From the NCBI GenBank assembly GCA_049296695.1, contig JBAQSX010000034.1:1-25944 (forward strand): a DNA stretch of 25,944 nt, given 5' to 3'. Shown piece by piece: positions 23,419 to 25,944 of the stretch. A program made the position numbers and the translations under genes. Within the stretch, counting starts at the first letter, position 1. The number at the start of each line of letters is the position of its first letter. The DNA is from UBA10906 sp049296695 (GTDB taxonomy: Bacteria > Pseudomonadota > Gammaproteobacteria > Methylococcales > Methylomonadaceae). The notes under the pieces are model-generated. The model did not search any database, had not been told where the DNA came from, and worked only from the letters and a program-made list of their open reading frames with translations.

Positions 23419-23721
23419 TCAATGATTGACCATGCCATTATTAGCATTGGAGTTACAACCGACAGTTGCTTCAGTATTATTAATGATACCCACACAACCT
23501 CCTTTTTGAGCATTTCTTTCTTGATAATAACTTGGAGACAAATCGCTATTTATTAAGCCAAGACTGGGCTGGGTAATATTATCTTGGGTAATATTATCTA
23601 CTGTGACATCGGAAGTGAAATTGCCCATTTTGAAATTACCATCGCCTTGAGCGCCACCTGCATAAACGTTAGAACTGAGTGCCAGCAAAATACAACTGAC
23701 TGTTAAAATTACTGATTTCAT
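23419..23721 (-). CDS. Secreted curlin-like protein, diverged tandem paralogue
   Basis: 100 residues from the second of two adjacent ATGs; this matches the paralogue's start and gives the same GGAG-to-ATG spacing of seven. The signal peptide (MKSVILTVSCILLALSSNVYA) and the following KMGNFTSDVTVDNITQ segment are nearly identical to the next gene downstream. DNITQ is duplicated by a 15-bp tandem repeat. The tail differs (LINSDLSPSYYQERNAQKGG, then a CVGIINNTEATVGCNSNANN segment) and has two cysteines, but it keeps an N-x-T-x-A-T-x-G-x-N-x-N pattern like a degenerate repeat. First gene of the whole minus-strand accessory region. Minor or nucleating subunit is one possibility. Confidence 0.6.
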   Translation of the reverse strand: MKSVILTVSCILLALSSNVYAGGAQGDGNFKMGNFTSDVTVDNITQDNITQPSLGLINSDLSPSYYQERNAQKGGCVGIINNTEATVGCNSNANNGMVNH

Positions 23722-23725
23722 CATG
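23585..23725. repeat. Direct repeat copy 2, 5' part of the upstream curlin-like gene
   Basis: Partner of 23165-23305 at a 420-bp offset (8 of 130 differences in the compared core). Immediately next to it, GGGTAATATTATCTT (23571-23585) and GGGTAATATTATCTA (23586-23600) form a 15-bp tandem repeat that keeps the frame. Confidence 0.85.
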
Positions 23726-23931
23726 TTTCTCCGATAGATTAAGTGAAAGTAAGCGTTTTGCGCCTACACTCCCTTACTCTCGATAGAAAGTGAGAAAATT
23801 TACAAATTGAGAAAAAAATTTTAGAAATTTTTTTTGTTTGAACAAAAAATGTGTTGTTGATGTTGCTTATCAACGTACATAACTATGAAATAATAGCCGC
23901 TAACTTAAGCTAAACAATTGATTGAAAAACC
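23725..23931. promoter_or_regulatory. Divergent AT-rich intergenic region between the curlin-like gene and mtaB
   Basis: About 200 bp with runs of A and T (AAATTTTAGAAATTTTTTTT near 23817-23837) that are probably curved DNA. It must hold the promoters of both the secreted-protein cluster (minus) and mtaB (plus). For mtaB, TTGATG near 23856 with TAACTA 17 bases later is a weak sigma-70 candidate. No clear promoter boxes were found for the minus strand. Confidence 0.4.
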
Positions 23932-25218
23932 ATGTTAGTACACCTTAAAACTTTGGGCTGTCGGCTCAATGAAGCTGAATTAGAAACGTGGGCGCAAGCC
24001 TTCCAACAACACGGACACGCCATTACCGATAACGCCCACGCCGCCCATATCATCGTGTTAAATTCCTGCGCCGTGACCCAAGACGCGGCGCGAAAATCCC
24101 GCAATCTGATTCGCCGCCTACACCGTGAAAATCCCCAAGCAAAACTCGTGGTTAGTGGTTGTTACGCCACTTTAAATGAAGACGAAGCCGCTAATTTATT
24201 GGGCGTGGATTTAATTGTCAGCAATAAAGACAAAAACCAATTAGTTGAAAAAGTCTTGGCAGAATTGAATATGGCAACCATGCCCAGTTTTGCCACCGAG
24301 CCTGCGCAAACCTCTTTATTTACCCGTGGTCGGCAACGCGCTTTTGTTAAAGTGCAGGACGGTTGTCGTTATCGTTGCACCTTTTGTATTGTCACCGTGG
24401 CGCGTGGTGAAGAACAAAGCAGGGCAATTGCCGATATTATTGAAGAAATTAATAATTTAAACGCCCAAGGTATTAATGAAATTATATTAACGGGGGTGCA
24501 TTTAGGCGGTTATGGCAGTGATTTAGACACTAATTTAGTGTCATTAATTAAAGCCATTTTAAATGAAACGACTATTAGTCGTTTGCGTTTGGGTTCATTA
24601 GAACCGTGGGAATTTAATGATGAATTTTTTGAATTATTTATGAATACGCGATTAATGCCGCATTTACATTTACCTTTGCAAAGCGGCTCAGATTCAGTAT
24701 TAAGACGTATGGCGCGGCGGTGTAAAAGTCAAGAATTTGCCGATATTGTGCAAAGATTAAGAGCGGCTAATCCTGATATTAATATCACTACTGATATTAT
24801 TGTCGGTTTTCCTAGCGAGAGTGAAGAAGAATGGCGAGAAAGTTTTGAGTTTATTAAAACCATCGGTTTTGGTCACTTGCATATTTTTACATATTCCAAA
24901 CGCGAAGGTACAAAAGCGGCAAGTTTGCCTAATCAAATTAATGGTGATATTAAAAAACAACGCAGTCAACAATTACATCAATTAGCTGATACTATGAAAC
25001 ATCAATTTTTTGCTGAGAATATCGGCAAAGAATTTTCTGTCTTATGGGAAGGCTATACTGAGCAACTAGAGAATAATCAACAGCGTGTTTTTGGTTATAC
25101 CCCTAATTATTTGCGTGTGGGCTGTGTGATTAATAATGATGAATCATTAGAGAATCAAATAACGCAATGTCGATTAATTGCAGTGGCGGATGGTTATATT
25201 ATCGGAGAGCAGATTTAA
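23932..25218 (+). CDS. mtaB: MtaB-type tRNA methylthiotransferase (ms2t6A formation, radical SAM)
   Basis: A 428-residue methylthiotransferase. The N-terminal UPF0004 domain has the three cluster cysteines C10 (KTLGCRLNEAE), C46 (NSCAVT) and C77 (SGCYAT). The radical-SAM motif is CRYRCTFC (C145, C149, C152), followed by GEEQSR, ILTGVHLGGYG and LHLPLQSGSDSVLRRM. The C-terminus is a TRAM-like RNA-binding region. The LGCRLN start and the SAVT/CAVT pattern fit the MtaB subgroup, which adds a methylthio group to t6A37 of ANN-decoding tRNAs, rather than MiaB or RimO. It is transcribed divergently from the accessory cluster and convergently with nadA. Confidence 0.88.
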   Translation: MLVHLKTLGCRLNEAELETWAQAFQQHGHAITDNAHAAHIIVLNSCAVTQDAARKSRNLIRRLHRENPQAKLVVSGCYATLNEDEAANLLGVDLIVSNKDKNQLVEKVLAELNMATMPSFATEPAQTSLFTRGRQRAFVKVQDGCRYRCTFCIVTVARGEEQSRAIADIIEEINNLNAQGINEIILTGVHLGGYGSDLDTNLVSLIKAILNETTISRLRLGSLEPWEFNDEFFELFMNTRLMPHLHLPLQSGSDSVLRRMARRCKSQEFADIVQRLRAANPDINITTDIIVGFPSESEEEWRESFEFIKTIGFGHLHIFTYSKREGTKAASLPNQINGDIKKQRSQQLHQLADTMKHQFFAENIGKEFSVLWEGYTEQLENNQQRVFGYTPNYLRVGCVINNDESLENQITQCRLIAVADGYIIGEQI

Positions 25219-25241
25219 TAATCTATTTATTATTATTGTAG

Positions 25242-25262
25242 AGACGTTGCATCGCAACGTCT
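25242..25262. terminator. Hairpin repeat after mtaB
   Basis: AGACGTTGC and GCAACGTCT form a perfect 9-bp stem with an ATC loop, preceded by TAG and followed by TTATT. It is 24 bases past the mtaB stop and probably serves as its terminator. The GTAGAGACGTTGCAT-type unit is also known as a dispersed repeat in other genomes. Confidence 0.65.
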
Positions 25263-25276
25263 TTATTCAGCGGCAT

Positions 25277-25361
25277 TTGTCTGAATCAGGATTAACAGGA
25301 TTTCAAGATTCACAGGATTTATCTTGTCATCTTATAATCCTGTAAATCCTGATTCAGACAA
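25277..25361. repeat. 85-bp hairpin element, copy 2 of the TTGTCTGAAT family
   Basis: The ends TTGTCTGAATCAGGATT and AATCCTGATTCAGACAA are perfect 17-bp inverted repeats. Compared with copy 1 (18832-18917) the stem differs by a C-G pair in place of T-A, so both sides changed together. It lies between the convergent mtaB and nadA genes. Confidence 0.88.
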
Positions 25362-25377
25362 TAAAATAATTAAAGCT

Positions 25378-25944
25378 TTAGGCTACTGATAACATATTTT
25401 CTAATGCTAATTTAGCCAATTGCGCTTGCGCTTTATCAACACTAATTTGATTCACCACAAAGCCATTGACTAAATTATCCAATACCCACGCTAAATGTTG
25501 CGGGTCAGTTCTAAACATAGTTGAACACATACATAATATAGGCGACATAAAATGCACGTTTTTACCTTGCGCTTTACATTCTTCATGTAATCGATTGACC
25601 ATATTTAATTCAGTAGCCACTAACCAACGAGTATTAGGCTCGGCTTCACGAATCGTAGTTAATATATATTCAGTTGAACCAATATATTCAGACTTTTCAC
25701 AGACTTCAAAACACGCTTCAGGATGCGCTATTACTTTTGTTTCGGGATATTGCGCTAAGAAATTATCAATATGCTCAGGTTTAAAAGCCTGATGCACAGA
25801 ACAATAACCTTTCCATAATATTATCTTGGCTTGTTTTATTTGCTCAATAGTCAGTCCGCCCATTGGCAAAGTAAAATCCCAAGTGACCATTTGTTCTAAA
25901 GGAATCCCCATGCGATAGCCAGTATTGCGCCCTAAATGTTGGTC
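25378..25944 (-). CDS. nadA: Quinolinate synthase A, C-terminal part, cut by the window edge
   Basis: The minus-strand frame is open from the right edge: upstream of the first ATG (25911) the codons continue DQHLGRNTGYR, the well-known NadA segment, so the ATG is internal and the gene starts outside the window. The visible 188 residues include KGYCSVHQ, HPEACFEVC and CMCSTMFRT, which contain the cysteines ligating the 4Fe-4S cluster. The enzyme condenses iminoaspartate and dihydroxyacetone phosphate to quinolinate in NAD synthesis. The C-terminal end is normal. Confidence 0.95.
   Translation of the reverse strand, partial: DQHLGRNTGYRMGIPLEQMVTWDFTLPMGGLTIEQIKQAKIILWKGYCSVHQAFKPEHIDNFLAQYPETKVIAHPEACFEVCEKSEYIGSTEYILTTIREAEPNTRWLVATELNMVNRLHEECKAQGKNVHFMSPILCMCSTMFRTDPQHLAWVLDNLVNGFVVNQISVDKAQAQLAKLALENMLSVA

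Noticed and set aside
24060..24105. GACGCGGCGCG string in mtaB as a further copy of the mltB palindromic element
   Set aside because: It encodes the conserved family segment after NSCAVT and lacks the second palindrome and flanking duplication, so it is ordinary coding sequence.

Overview
The window is an AT-rich gammaproteobacterial chromosome segment. The housekeeping genes (mrdA-mrdB-mltB, nagZ-hpt-MTIP, tig-clpP-clpX with tRNA-Leu upstream, mtaB, nadA) are gammaproteobacterial in sequence and order. The low GC, abundant short hairpin repeats, transposon debris and secreted caspase-like proteins suggest a filamentous sulfur-oxidiser-type lineage (Thiotrichales/Beggiatoaceae-like). That placement is an inference; no taxonomic marker was searched.

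Layout: 1-448 is the 5' part of an IS200/IS605-type tnpB running off the left edge. 842-2348 (+) is an ornithine-lipid acyltransferase pair (OlsB, OlsA-like). A hairpin-repeat zone separates it from the convergent cell-elongation operon mrdA-mrdB-mltB (6438 to 2473, -); the mltB signal peptide carries an in-frame GC-rich palindromic insertion. A MazF-type toxin-antitoxin pair (7094-6526, -) follows, then nagZ-hpt-MTIP (9509-7153, -) for murein recycling and methylthioinosine/hypoxanthine salvage. An IS982-like transposase remnant lies beside the clpX terminator. tig-clpP-clpX and tRNA-Leu(UAG) occupy 9920-13388 (-).

The accessory region is 13.5-23.7 kb, all on the minus strand. In transcription order it encodes two paralogous small secreted proteins with curlin-like repeats, a third small secreted repeat protein, an OmpA-C-domain protein, a small secreted protein, a CsgG-like lipoprotein with a DUF4384-like tail, a caspase-like lipoprotein with a C-terminal DUF1566 (C-type-lectin-like) domain, an unknown 424-residue protein, a second exported caspase-like protein with Sel1 repeats, an unknown 161-residue protein, a degenerate Lon-protease-domain protein, a membrane-anchored protein with an apparently intact Lon Ser-Lys protease domain and a probable periplasmic domain, and a small secreted protein. 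Stop-start overlaps couple many of these genes. I interpret it as a possible envelope system joining amyloid-like subunit export (CsgG/OmpA/curlin-like) to exported caspases and a transmembrane Lon-like protease. I do not recognise this combination as a described system.

The right end carries mtaB (+) and the C-terminal part of nadA (-, cut by the window edge), separated by hairpin repeats. One of these belongs to the same 85-86 bp inverted-repeat family as a copy inside the caspase region, and the two copies show a compensatory base-pair change in the stem.
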